Shown: piece after piece, positions 23,641 through 34,845 of the stretch
How positions within the stretch are numbered: position 1 is the first letter of the stretch
Layout: the number at the start of each line of letters is the position of its first letter
Assembly: GCA_010909165.1 (NCBI GenBank)
Contig: VJWM01000218.1
Coordinates: 62,001 to 126,000, forward strand
Source: Anthoceros angustus
Taxonomy: Eukaryota > Streptophyta > Anthocerotopsida > Anthocerotales > Anthocerotaceae
Direction: 5' to 3'
Length of the DNA stretch: 64,000 nucleotides
Program-made: the position numbers and the translations under genes
Notes under the pieces: model-generated
Database searches by the model: none
Told to the model about the DNA's origin: nothing
Seen by the model: the letters and a program-made list of their open reading frames with translations, nothing else

Positions 23641-24263
23641 GAATATTTGAGAAAAATTAAGAGCAACATTAAGTGAGCCCATTTGATATAAAGAATCCCT
23701 ATGGGAGTTTCTTTCCCACCATGCCTTTTCCTCTTGGTTTCTCCATCCACCTTTTGATTTTTGTACTTAGTACTTGACACGATGGAGCGAATGGAGACAA
23801 AAACTTTGAACTCAAAACTAAGGCCATCTACCTTGCGCATTGAAAAATGGGTTGGGGCATTCACAAAGTTTCTCAAACAACCTATCTCAGGCGCAACAAC
23901 TAGAACTAGATGGCGCTCACGGATAGATGCATGAAGTTTATTACACGCACTTGGGAAACTAGCTGCCCTATGCAAGATAGGAAATGCCTCTAGCAATACT
24001 AAGTCACCCTAGTATCACTATCATTTGTATAATACAAGTATGGAGAAGGGGAGCGAGAACACGGAGACGGAGGAACTTATATAGAGGTGGGGGCGATGAA
24101 TCGTGAGAGCACCGTGAACTTCGCTATTGGGAGGCGGATTCGCGGCTGAACAAAAGGAACTCCTAGCGTATGCCAAACTCCTCCGCAGCACCTCAAAATG
24201 GGCGCCTCGCGGGGCTAGGATGCGGGATGTAGATGGCGAGAGACCCTAGGATCAGAACTTAGC

Positions 24264-24290
24264 GAACCACGTTCGCTTTGGTAAACCCGA
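24264..24290. other. Unoccupied copia target site at the B/C junction
   Basis: Here gaaccac is followed directly by gttcgctttggtaaaccc. In the A/B and C/D junctions the same left flank (gaaccacggtt) and right flank (gttcgtttggtaaac) are separated by a copia element. The gtt(cg) bases on both sides fit a target-site duplication. The junction therefore preserves the pre-insertion order of the array. Confidence 0.65.
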
Positions 24291-25349
24291 TGACATGTTA
24301 AGGAAGGCCAAGGATTCTTAGAGGGTGATGTATAATCTATGACAAAATCTATGTAAAAGTAGCATCACAAAATAGACCTCAAAAAGTCGCAACAAGGGCA
24401 TATTTTCTAGAATTTCATACATCAAAAATTTGAGAGAAAAAGGCAAAAAGAGAACTAGAGACTCGATTGAGTGGGAATTTGGGGTTAAGGAAAGGGAGAG
24501 GTGTCTTGATGGTTTTGGTGCGTGTGGAACCTCCTAGTTAGTCTTCTCATTTCTTGTGGTTCCGTTGATAGGGGTTTTACTTGTACACTCATAGGCCATG
24601 GTTCCTAGTAGGTCCAGTTTTGTATTGGCGGATTTTGGCTTTGTGGCGGTGTCCTTGTGATGATTTGAGGTTTTGGTTTTCGATCGCTATGGCGACGGGG
24701 GCTTTGGCTCGATTCGGTGGCTCTTCTCGGTTGCTCGGGTTCTTGGTGTTGCGTGCCGGATGATGGTGAATTAGGGCCCGAGCTGTGAGGTTAATTTTGT
24801 CTACAAGTTACATTTGGTATGAGGGGTTTGTTTTGCTCTCGCTTGGCAAGGGAGGCTATTTTGATCTATGGAGGATGAGGTTTTGGCTTCTCTTAGTATC
24901 ATTTTCGGTCTCAATTTGCGGTTTCAAAATAAAGCGTGATTTTTCACAAAATAAAAACCATGCTCCCCAAGGCTACAAGGATGAGTCCACCCCAATACCT
25001 ATTAGAACTCACGATGTCTCATTTGAGGAAGCCAATGTGCCTTTTCCAAGAGGCACTTATGTAGTTATTTGGGTTTCTTCCTTCTAGCGAGGAATTGCAA
25101 GATATATATTAATACATATTTATTTATAGATCATTAGGCGATGCAGCCATGAGGCTATGATGCCTCTATTTACATTTTTTCACCAGCAATGCTTGCAGTA
25201 GATTTTTCAAATTCCTAATTCTAATATTATAATAGCGTAAAGAGGTTTTGGTCCTATGGAGCTTGTTGTGGTGTATATTAATACATATAGACCACAATAA
25301 GTGCATTTAAAACCCTACAATTTGGAAAGTCTACATTTTAGATAAGCCT

Positions 25350-25835
25350 ATGGAGGTAGTTCTAGATGGAACATACATCCAAGATAAAGCTGCCAAGTTG
25401 AAGAGGCTGTGGCAAAACATTAAAACAAGGTCCTCATTTCAAGACACTATCACCAAGTCATTCAAATACCTTGATGGAGCTAGCCCTAAATGGAACACAT
25501 ACCCGGACGAAGGCCCCTTAACAATCATCAAGTATTTATGATAACCTTGTGGAGTTTGCTCGAGACGAAACAAACGCTCAAGCACGCGGCTTCCTTGAAG
25601 AGAGTAGGTTCCCATTATAACATTGTACCACCAAGTATGTCAAATCACCTTGTGGAGTGTGACCGAGAGGAACATACGCACAAGTACAAAGTCCCCTTGA
25701 AGAAACTAGGTCAAATACCTACAATCAAACTTGGGTAGGTACCCATCCATTATTCTTCTGACGTGAAGAGTCAAGGTATCAAATTTGAGGTTGGTAGTTA
25801 TTATCCTAGCATTATTCTAAAAATGTCGAGATAAG
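25350..25835 (+). pseudogene. Coding-like remnant common to all modules (best copy)
   Basis: A 63-codon frame begins MEVVLDGTYIQDKAAKLKRL and includes FKYLDGASPKWNTYPDEGPL. After a frame change YDNLVEFARDETNAQA and FLEESRFP follow, then HLVECDREEHTHKYKVPLKK and VKSGIKFEVE before YYPSIILKMS. Equivalent copies lie at about 5058-5540, 20080-20545 and 35930-36408. Conservation of the pieces suggests a former gene, but no family was recognised. Confidence 0.35.
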
Positions 25836-26511
25836 AAAGGTAATTTCAAAGAAAAATAGAAGTGTAGGAGAGGGACAATGTGTGTGTTAGGGGGTAACTA
25901 GTGGAGAAAGTGATTGGGAGCGAGAGAGTATGGGGTGCAAGAAGAAAAGAAAAGGAAGGAGGGACAAGATTTATGAGTAAAAGGAAATATTATAAAAATA
26001 GAAATAGATTGAAAAAATAAAACATAAAATATGGAAAAGAGTGAAAAAGATAGAAGATAAAAAGAAAAGAAAAAGTGAAGAAGATATCAAACAAAAATTA
26101 AATTTGAATACCTAGTTGAAATCTTCTTTTGATATTATGTATTGAAGAAGAATAAAGTCATTGAATTTAGGTAACATGGGATCGACAAGAAAAAGATTGT
26201 ATATCGAGATATAAATGAGTTTGTTCTCTATATATGTACAAGTCCTCTCATCACAATTTCACATATTTGACCGCACTTGCTATCTCGTGAGTTATTCTCT
26301 TATTAGGTACATTTCGTTAGGTTTGATTGTAGTATTGCTCTTAGATTTGCTTAGGTTTGATTGTGATATTGCTCTTAGATTTGCTTAGGTGTGATTGTAA
26401 TTTTGGTCTTAGACTTGTTGTGCATTGAAATGGGTAGAGTATTGGCGAAGATCTTTTGTATAGAAAATGTAACGATTGCTTGATGTTGCTTGGTTTGTGT
26501 AGCTAGAGAAA

Positions 26512-27122
26512 ATGGCGACATCTATGGGATTTGGACGATCTTTCCTTGCTATTTTCCTTGCTCTTCTACTCATGTTTCCAAGCATATTGCTAGGCGTACT
26601 AGGAGTCACTTGCGAGCGTCAAGAGGATAGATATTGATGACATATTGAGGGCTCCACGAAACCGCCTAGTGGTCCTAGCCCCAATGAGCCGTGGATGCCT
26701 CCTCTAGATCCACAGGTGATTGTTCGAGGAGACGAAGGCATCTTGAGGGCTCCTAGAAAACCACCTAGTGGTGCTAGCCACAGTAATGAGCCCGGATGCC
26801 TCCTCGATGTAGAGAAAAGTGACTGCTCAAGGAGGCCGCATCTTGAGGGCTCCTGAAACCACCTAGCGGTGCTAGCTCGGCAATGAGCACAGGATGCCTC
26901 CTCTAGAGGCAAAGAAAGTAATTGTTGGAGGGCACAAAGGCATCTTGAGAGCTCCAAGAAAACCACCTAGTGGTGCTAGCCACGGCAATGAGCACAGGAT
27001 GCCTCCTCTAGATCCATCAAGGTGACTCTTGAGGAGACGAGCGCATCTTGAGGGCTCCACAGAAACCACCTAGCGGTGCTAGCCACAGCAATGAGCACAG
27101 GATGCCTCCTCTAGATCCATAG
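26512..27122 (+). pseudogene. Secreted tandem-repeat peptide precursor, copy in module C
   Basis: Signal peptide and five repeats are recognisable from the ATG at 26512 to LDP-stop at 27120. The copy lacks one base after the signal peptide and several bases in repeats 1-3. Its 5' leader, donor (26287) and acceptor (26502) match those of A1. Confidence 0.55.
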
Positions 27123-27858
27123 AGAGTCATTTTCAACTTGGTATTGAGTGTAGAAGTAATGGCTCATACAAGGCACAAGTGGGAATTATAATGTGCATAT
27201 GTCGTCACCCTTGGACACCCTTTTCGTTGGGAAGGTGTGGTATTGAAACGGGAGATATTTTCTTGTCGTATATTTATTGAAGAATTTAACGAACTTATTA
27301 TGTTAACAATAAACAATAATTGGATTTACTAACTATTGATCTTTTGATGTTAATACGACATTAAAGGGAATGTGTTACTTGACCCCATCATTTCACTCGA
27401 ACAAGGATGTGGAAATGCATGTCACACCATTTGGTCTACACCACGTGGCTTTAGCATCGATACGAAGACGATCCCCAGTGATGGGCCCCATTGCATATAG
27501 CACCAGCCGCGTTGAGAGGGATGGGAGAAAAGTGATAGCAAGCTGTCTACACGCAAAGCAGCGGTGGAATTGAAGGACAAGACTACCGCGCTGTGAATAC
27601 GCAAGTTCTTGAGGAGTGGCGAAATGGTCATCGGCAACTTTCAGATAATCCCTCGAACACCCTCGGTCAGCCGAGGCTTGGCAGTAGCTGAAACCAGTGA
27701 GTCGCATCTTGCAGCATGATAGACCCGAGCTCGCGATGGAGAAAGAATTAGGACACGGACTTAGAATATCTAGGAGATTGGAGACACAGTAGCCGCAAAA
27801 CCCCTTAGGTTGAAAGGTCCTCTCATGTTACACATTGGTATGCCAAAAATGAACCTAC

Positions 27859-27991
27859 CTAGCTCAAGACCGCGAGGACATCCAAGCCCTCGGGACAAGG
27901 TATTGGGTCCCATCCTTTCCTTTGAAGTCGTTTCCTACATACTTGGAGTACAAAACGTTGCTAGAGGACATCTACAACGGCTTCCACACCG
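27859..27991 (-). pseudogene. Decayed CPN20 last exon in module C
   Basis: Third decayed copy of the CPN20 final exon in minus orientation, with the same stop context and internal KDGTQY-like codons and with several base losses. Together with A and B it shows that the exon was part of the module when it was amplified. Confidence 0.7.
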
Positions 27992-28713
27992 TTCCATCTA
28001 GTCCGTACCAATACTAATGAACTTACCCGCCGCATCGAACCACGGGCGGTCCGATCATGTCCACCAAGATTGGAGTATTCACGGACCCCAACCGCGGAGC
28101 TCTACTCGCGTTGCTACCTCGAGCAGGCGCGGACGCGTCCTTCACCAGCGAGGCCGCCGGGACTTGCAGTGAGCAGTGCGGCTAAACTCTCCTTATGTCA
28201 AGGGGAGAAATTCCATATAGTGCAAGGAATCGATCTCCGATCTTCGAGAGGTGTTCTCCTAGGACGTTTAGAATCGTGCTATCTAAGAGTTTGATTCTAT
28301 AGGGATTTCACTCAACTCACTGTGCTTTGAGGTGATCAGAACACTTTTAGACCAGACTTGCTCTTCAAAGACGACACCCATTGCTCCGCGTCATTGCATA
28401 TTTGCTTATCACGAATTTGGACAACAAAAATAAAGGTGTAGCACTAGCCACGAGGTCCTAGGATCGAGACTGCAATGTATGAAGCGGGTAATCAATCTAC
28501 AAACATTCGACAGTACTTGGGGTATGATACCATATTAACAAAAACTATAGAGAACTTGTACAATTGAATAAGTGCAACTCATCGGTGAATTACAAAATTA
28601 TCCTAAATACTTGTGTGGTGGTATTGTGGTGTATGTTCAAAATTAACCTAAATGAATAAATAATATTGGATAGGTTCAATTAACCCTAACCTCTAACAGT
28701 GTAGCTAAAGAAA

Positions 28714-29056
28714 ATGGCAACATCTATGAGATTTGGATGATGTTTCCTTGCTAATTTTCTTGGTCTTCTACTCATGTTTAGCATGCTCTGGATATACTAG
28801 GAGTCACTTACCAAACATCAAGAGGATAGAATCGATAATAGCTAGCATCTATCTTGAGCTAGCTCCAAGAAAACCACCAAGTAGTGCTAGCCCAGTAATG
28901 AGCCACGAGAAGCCTCCTCCATTTAGAATATTTGAGAAAATTAAGAGCAACATGAGCCCATTTGATATAAAGAATCCCTATGGGAGTTTCTTTCCCACCA
29001 TGCCTTTTCCTCTTGGTTTCTCCATCCACCTTTTGATTTTTGTACTTAGTACTTGA
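28714..29056 (+). pseudogene. Single-repeat paralogue of the secreted-repeat gene (module C)
   Basis: MATSMRFG-TGA start as in A and B. From 28733 an open frame covers the hydrophobic core, SHLPNIKRIESI, the repeat LELAPRKPPSSASPV and a longer tail (FRIFEKIKSNMSPFDIKNPY, then FPLGFSIHLLIFVLST). This tail is best preserved here and suggests that the paralogue once had a hydrophobic C-terminus. Confidence 0.55.
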
Positions 29057-29187
29057 CACGATGGAGCGAATGGAGACAAAACTTTGAACTCAAAACTAAG
29101 GCCATCTACCTTGCGCATTGAAAAATGGGTTGGGGGCATTCACAAAGTTTCTCAAACAACCTATCTCAGGCGCAACAACTAGAACTA

Positions 29188-29650
29188 GATGGCGCTCATG
29201 ACGGATAGATGCATGAAGTTTATTACACGCACTTGGGAAACTAGCTGCCCTATGCGGCATAGGAAATGCCTCTAGCAATACTAAGTCACCCTAGTATCAC
29301 TATCATTTGTATAATACAAGTATGGAGAAGGGGAGCAGAGAACCGAGACGGAGGAACTTATATAGAGGTGGGGGACGATGAATCGTCGAGAGCACCGTGA
29401 ACTTCGCTATTGGGAGCGGATGGCGCTCATGATAGATGCATGAAGTTTATTACACGCACTTGGGAAACTAGCTGCCCTATGCGGCATAGGAAATGCCTCT
29501 AGCAATACTAAGTCACCCTAGTATCACTATCATTTGTATAATACAAGTATGGAGAAGGAGGCAGAGAACCGAGACGGAGGAACTTATATAGAGGTGGGGG
29601 ACGATGAATCGATAGAAACCGTGAACTTCGCTATTGGGAGCGGATATCTG
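29188..29650. repeat. 231-bp tandem duplication at the end of module C
   Basis: The stretch from gatggcgctcatga through gctattgggagcgg occurs twice (29188 and 29419) with only small indels. It includes a TATATA-like motif (acttatatagagg) seen at the same place in every module end. Confidence 0.8.
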
Positions 29651-29787
29651 CGGTGAACAAAAGGAACTCTAGCGTATGCCAAACTCCTCCTGCAAAGACC
29701 TCAAAAATGGGCGCCTCGCTAAAGCCGGGCTAGGATGCGGGATGTAGATGGCGAGACCCTAGGATCGTAACTTAGCGAACCACGGTT

Positions 29788-29991
29788 TGTTGCGACCATG
29801 GCTACGGAGGAAGCTTCGTTAGTTCGGTCATTAATGTTACACGTTTATGCGTGCGTGAAAAATGTTTTAGTTGCCATGTTCGGTCGTTACCTTTCACATA
29901 GATATCGCGTTACAACCGCCGAGACACTATAAGGCAGACGTTGGACTTAATCAATCACTCTCGCTCACCTTTTGATCTTGCACCCGCTTTA
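29788..29991 (+). repeat. Copia-like 5' LTR of element 2
   Basis: Starts TGTTGCG after cacggtt, ends cacccgcttta, and is followed by tggtatcgagag, a near match to the initiator-tRNA-Met primer site. It pairs with the LTR at 34641. Confidence 0.7.
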
Positions 29992-32900
29992 TGGTATCGA
30001 GAGAAGGCGATTGACGGCTCGGCTCAAGGCCACGCTGTGAGGCTTCCCAATGGCGCTGCAGTGGAAGAACGCAATCGGCAAGAAGATCCTAAAATCGCAA
30101 GATGCCTGAAAGCGTGGCTTCTTCCTCTCCTTTGGGTGGGCGCCTCGCCCATCATTTCGGGACCATCAAAGAGATGAGACGCACCTTCAACATTAGGCCT
30201 CGCCCGCCAGCCCCGTCGAACCACCTGAGGGACTTCATTCTCTTCCACCACGCTCTCCGGCCGCGTGTTTTGCTAACGCATATGCAGTTGGCGCTTCAGA
30301 TTCCACCAAGCCAACTGTTCTCACTAGAGTCATCACCCATCAAGATCTCAAGAACCAATCACGGAATTGAACTCACAAATCGAGTCACTTCACTTCGCAT
30401 TAGAGAAAATTCATCTCATTAGATACTAGTGCCAATAGCTCACCTCATGCGTAGCAGCAATATATGCTCGCCTTTGATCCCTTAACAACCACAAAGAAAT
30501 ACTAAGAAGCAAACAATCATGGAATCGTGAACACCACAAATCGAATTAGTGAGAAGGTTTAACGGAATCGATTTGTGTGGAAGATGAGAGTCATTGCTTT
30601 CGAAGAGCATGACGATGGAGATTGTCGGCCGTGCTGGACCCAACACCAATTGGAACATCCGACTTAATTGCGGCTTGGAACAAGAGAGACAAGCGCAATC
30701 TCCTCATATCGCACTTGATAAAATGCTTGACACACCAGTACCAAAGATGCTCACGGCATCGGAAGATATTAACGATATGTTCCAAGCCCAAGACTCCATG
30801 TCACTAGTGAGCGCCACGAGATTGTTTTACCATCGGGATGAAGGACACGGAGAGTGTTGAGCGACGCGTCGGCAATTTCCAAGCAAGAGCGCGACTAGCG
30901 CCGGCACCACGATCCACAACGCAACTCGCCTTGACATCCGCATCTTACTTCGTCGCTCGAATTCCATCATCGGACAATCGTAGTGCCATTTAGGTGCCAG
31001 CGGACACGTTCTCCGAAATCGTTGGAGCTTTACTTGAGGAGGAATCGAGCCGTGGCTCCAATTCAAGCGCCAAGGTAGCACCAATCACGCACTCTTCACT
31101 TCTGGGGCGAGGCTGAAGGCGGAGGGGTAATTTTCAAACCGCTCTTACTCGGTGCATGCAGAGGCTACAACAAAAACAATCGGAATGGTGGAAAAGGACC
31201 AGCAAAGGACCACATGGGATCCGGGCCATTTCGATGCGAATGCGAGGAAGAAACAATCGGAGAACCTGCCGTGACTCACCCAAACGAGTCATTGCTAATG
31301 ACTCCCAAGCCCCACCAATTCAATCTTACATTGTGTTTGATCTTGACGGGTTGTCGATGGTTCCGGATTCGAGCAACTACTCACATTTTGAGGCAGGGAT
31401 ATGTTCACATCCTATCATAATGTCCTCTTCGAGAGCATGTCACCTTGTGACGACTCACTCCCTAAGGCAGTGAAGTTGCATTGAGACTCTAATGGCGAAT
31501 CCTCATCATCAATGGAGTGCTTCACGAGCAATGACCAAGAACACCTGCTCGGTGATTGGCCACGAGCACGACCTCATAATTACTTTTCAAACCAATGCAC
31601 AATTCATGATTGAATGATAAACATCGACCGCACTTGCACACGGCCTACCTTACAGCTGTATGTCTGAACATGTCTTCTTCATCACTTGTCGCTCATCATC
31701 ATTTCTCAGAACACCTGCTATGGCATTGCCGGGCATATAAATCCGCATTTGGAAGCCTTTGCCAACCTTGTACAAGGATCCAGTCAACATTAAATCCGGT
31801 AAGGATTTCTTACTGAGATCTGCAAGTACTCCAAGTTATTGACTCCTTTTAAAGATCCTTCACCAACAAGAGCTCGGCGACTTAGGCCATACACTCACAT
31901 CTGAAGCACACAGTTTGAGCCTCTACTTCCTTACTTTTATGGACGAATGGGCAGTGCTCCACATTTATTTCTTGCGCCACAAGGATGAGGCCCTCACCGT
32001 TCCAAGAGTTTGTGTTAGCGTGAGCGACAAAGCGGTTTTCAAGTCTGCACTCTCCATCGACAATGGTGGAGAATACACAAGTGCGCTTTTAATGAGTTCT
32101 CGATCCAAAGGGATCCTCCGCCAACTTCGTGCCATACACTCCTTCTCGAACCCCTATGCGGAGCGACTCAATAGATCACTTCTTGAGATTTCTCGCTCCA
32201 TTAGAAGCTCTCTGCCTCTCTCGAGGCTCTTGGGCCCAAGCAGAGCTCACTACCTTAAAAGCAGCTTCCTACTAAAGAGCTGCGGGCACTACACCTTTGA
32301 AGCGAGTAACAAACCTAGAATCTCCCATCTTCGCATCTTGGTAGTCCTTTTGCCCATATACCGATGCCACCCGTAAATGGGACGACAAAAGTCGCAAGCT
32401 TCTCTTCATTGGCTACTCGGATCAAGTAAAAGCCTACCGTCTCATCAACCCACTACTAGAGAGGTAATCCTTTCAGTGTTCATTTCCATGAATCCCATGT
32501 CCTCAACACCTATCTTACCTCCCTGTCACTCTTCGGTATCTCGGCCTCCTACCTTGATAATTTTCCCTTGCCCTTGAGGGGCCACATCTCACTGAAGACG
32601 ATGCAAGCTCAAGAGGAAACTCACTCATTCACCGTTCTGGCCCATACTCAAGCACCTCTGTTCTATATAGGCTATACTAGATATACCACATACCAACTAT
32701 TCCATATCCAAGCCACTATCCCGCTCGGTATTACCACCGACCTCGGGGTGCATCCTTTGTCCACAACCAGCAGGATAATGAGGTACACATCCGAACGAAC
32801 CACCACCTCTTAGGCGATCTACTCGCCATAGACCACCTAGCCATCAATGGAGACATCCACCCTTGTCCCTAGAGACTCCTTTTCTGCCAAGAGCCTATTC

Positions 32901-34640
32901 CACCTCTGAGCACTAGTTCCCGCTCAAGCCCGGCTGACAATAATGGACCCAGTCAGTTGCATTGCAAGCATCGGAATTGAGATGCAGGATGTACCGCAAG
33001 CATAGAAGAAGCCCTTAGCATACAGATGGAAGGCTTGGTTTCAATATGACTCTAATTGCCAACAAAACTTGGAAACTTCGGCCTCCTTGAGCAAGCGTTC
33101 CTGCAAATGGACCTTGAAGGAAACTCAACCACTGGAATGTTTCCAGATACAAGTCTAGGCGGTAGCCCGAGGTTTCACCAGTGCAGTTTCGACTATGAAG
33201 AAAGCAGTTGTTTAGTCCGTTGTCAAGGCAACTTCGATAAGGATACTACTAGCTTTTGCGCTCACCACCACTGTATACCGTAGAGCGTAAAGGCGCTTTT
33301 CACGGAACCCTACATGAGGACATCTACATGTTACCACGGGGTTTGTTAAAGCAAGACAAATTGTATTGCTCAAATCCATCTATGGATTAAAGCAATCGGC
33401 AAGTGTGGAATGAGGCGGTGAATCGAAGAAGTGTGGCTTTGCCCCTCATCTCGACACAGTGTTTACATCGAGAACCAACAGATTTGCAATTGTCACTCGT
33501 AAGCGATAATTTCATTTTCGGAAATAATACAATATGTGAAAGATCATTATCAAGAGTCTGACGTTGTTGACATGGGACCTCTCGCTATGCTCTCAGATGC
33601 AGTTTGAATTCAAGGAAGAAGATCACACCTTTTCATCCACCAAGAGCATTATGTCATACAACTCTGGAAAGGTTCAACTCAAGGACGCCAAGTTTCCGCC
33701 AATTGCCTCCGGAGAAAAGGTATCGGTGAGGTCCGGCCTCAGAGTCACGAGGAGATGAGGAGCATCCCCTGGGTCATGGAAGTTTACTTTGTTGTCGATG
33801 ACAAGGCGGACATATCACAAGCGTGAATATAGTGTCCGGATATCTCTCTAATCCGGAAGGCGCATTGGACTGCGTCAAGAGGATTCTCCGTTATTTGAAA
33901 AGACAAAATCATACTGCTATATAGATGACCACTCATCCAAGCTTATTCTTACCTCCTTTTCGATCTCTGATTGGGCGGGCGACCGGCCCGGAGATCAGCT
34001 GCCCTCTTGTATGATTATCAGGTACTCTTTGTCTCGTGGGCTGCAAGAAGATCAGACCATTTGCACTTCATCCAGCGGTATGCAGCTCGACCTTAGCGAC
34101 CAAGGAGATACTTTGGATTCGTCAATTCCTACAAGACATTCATGAGAAGCGGGATGAGGCAACTTTTGTATTTGCAACCATCGGAATAGCTATGACACAC
34201 AATCCGATTTTGCGAGGACCAAGCACGTGGACATTCGATCATTTTATCCGCAAGTGGTGGCGAACAATCAAATCTCATTATGCTACATAAGTACAGCGAC
34301 AACACCGACACCGACAAAGGGACTTTGGCACTTCACGACAAGCATGTCGAAGGTATCGGTGTGAATGAAGCGTGTCGGGCATCGGTGATCGGAAGAAGCC
34401 CCTAGTCACTTCAGCACCCAGCCACGAACTCCTTGTTCCAGTAGATCCATTGCTCACAACCGACTTTTCACCACTTGTTCTTGTGTACTCCTTTTTGCTC
34501 AGACTTTCAATGCCTTATAATCACCTTCGGATTATGTGACTGCAAGTTTGGAGACCACGGAGATTGGATCGCTGCGAGGCCAAGTTGAGACCACGATGGC
34601 GGTAGAGGCAATCGGATGCACGGGAATCACGCGAGGGGAG

Positions 34641-34845
34641 TGTTGCCATGGCCTTCTGGAGGAAGCTTCGTTCCGTTCGATCATTAATGTTAGGGCGTTT
34701 ATGCGTGCGTAGAAGAATGTTTTAGTTGCCGGAACCTGTTCGACCTTTTCACATAGATGGCGTTACAACCCGAGACTAAATGGGGGCGTTCGGACTTAAT
34801 CAATCACTCTCATCGCTCACCTTTGCATCTTGCACCCGCTTTACA
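34641..34845 (+). repeat. Copia-like 3' LTR of element 2
   Basis: Preceded by the purine tract cgcgaggggag; it starts TGTTGC and ends ctttaca, giving the TG...CA ends expected of an LTR. The next bases, gttcgtttgg, are the right side of the target site. Confidence 0.75.

Larger units (their letters stand above)
18981..24270. repeat. Array module B (~5.3 kb)
   Basis: Same order of parts as module A, with one copy of the secreted-repeat gene instead of two. The right end runs directly into module C with no retrotransposon. The 19.0-20.05 kb part is TG-rich and holds no recognised gene. Confidence 0.85.
24271..29787. repeat. Array module C (~5.5 kb)
   Basis: Same order as module B. Near its right end a 231-bp segment is tandemly duplicated (gatggcgctcatga at 29188 and 29419). 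The module ends at cttagcgaaccacggtt, where the second copia element begins. Confidence 0.85.
29788..34845 (+). mobile_element. Ty1/copia-like LTR retrotransposon 2 (defective, nearly full length)
   Basis: A ~5.06 kb element with ~204-bp LTRs. It has a gag region (30.0-31.3 kb), a damaged protease/pre-integrase stretch where the expected D-S-G-A-T-T-H motif is broken (~31370), an integrase core (31915-32240: YFLTFMDEW, YFLRHKDEALTV, DNGGEYTSAL, RLNRSLLEISRS), KWDDKSRKLLFIGYSD (32370-32420), RT pieces (33050-33520, including SIYGLKQS) and RNase H (KEILWIRQFLQDI, ~34100-34140). The gag-protease-integrase-RT-RNaseH order defines copia. It is about as long as typical plant copia elements, but every domain has frame breaks. 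Confidence 0.9.
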
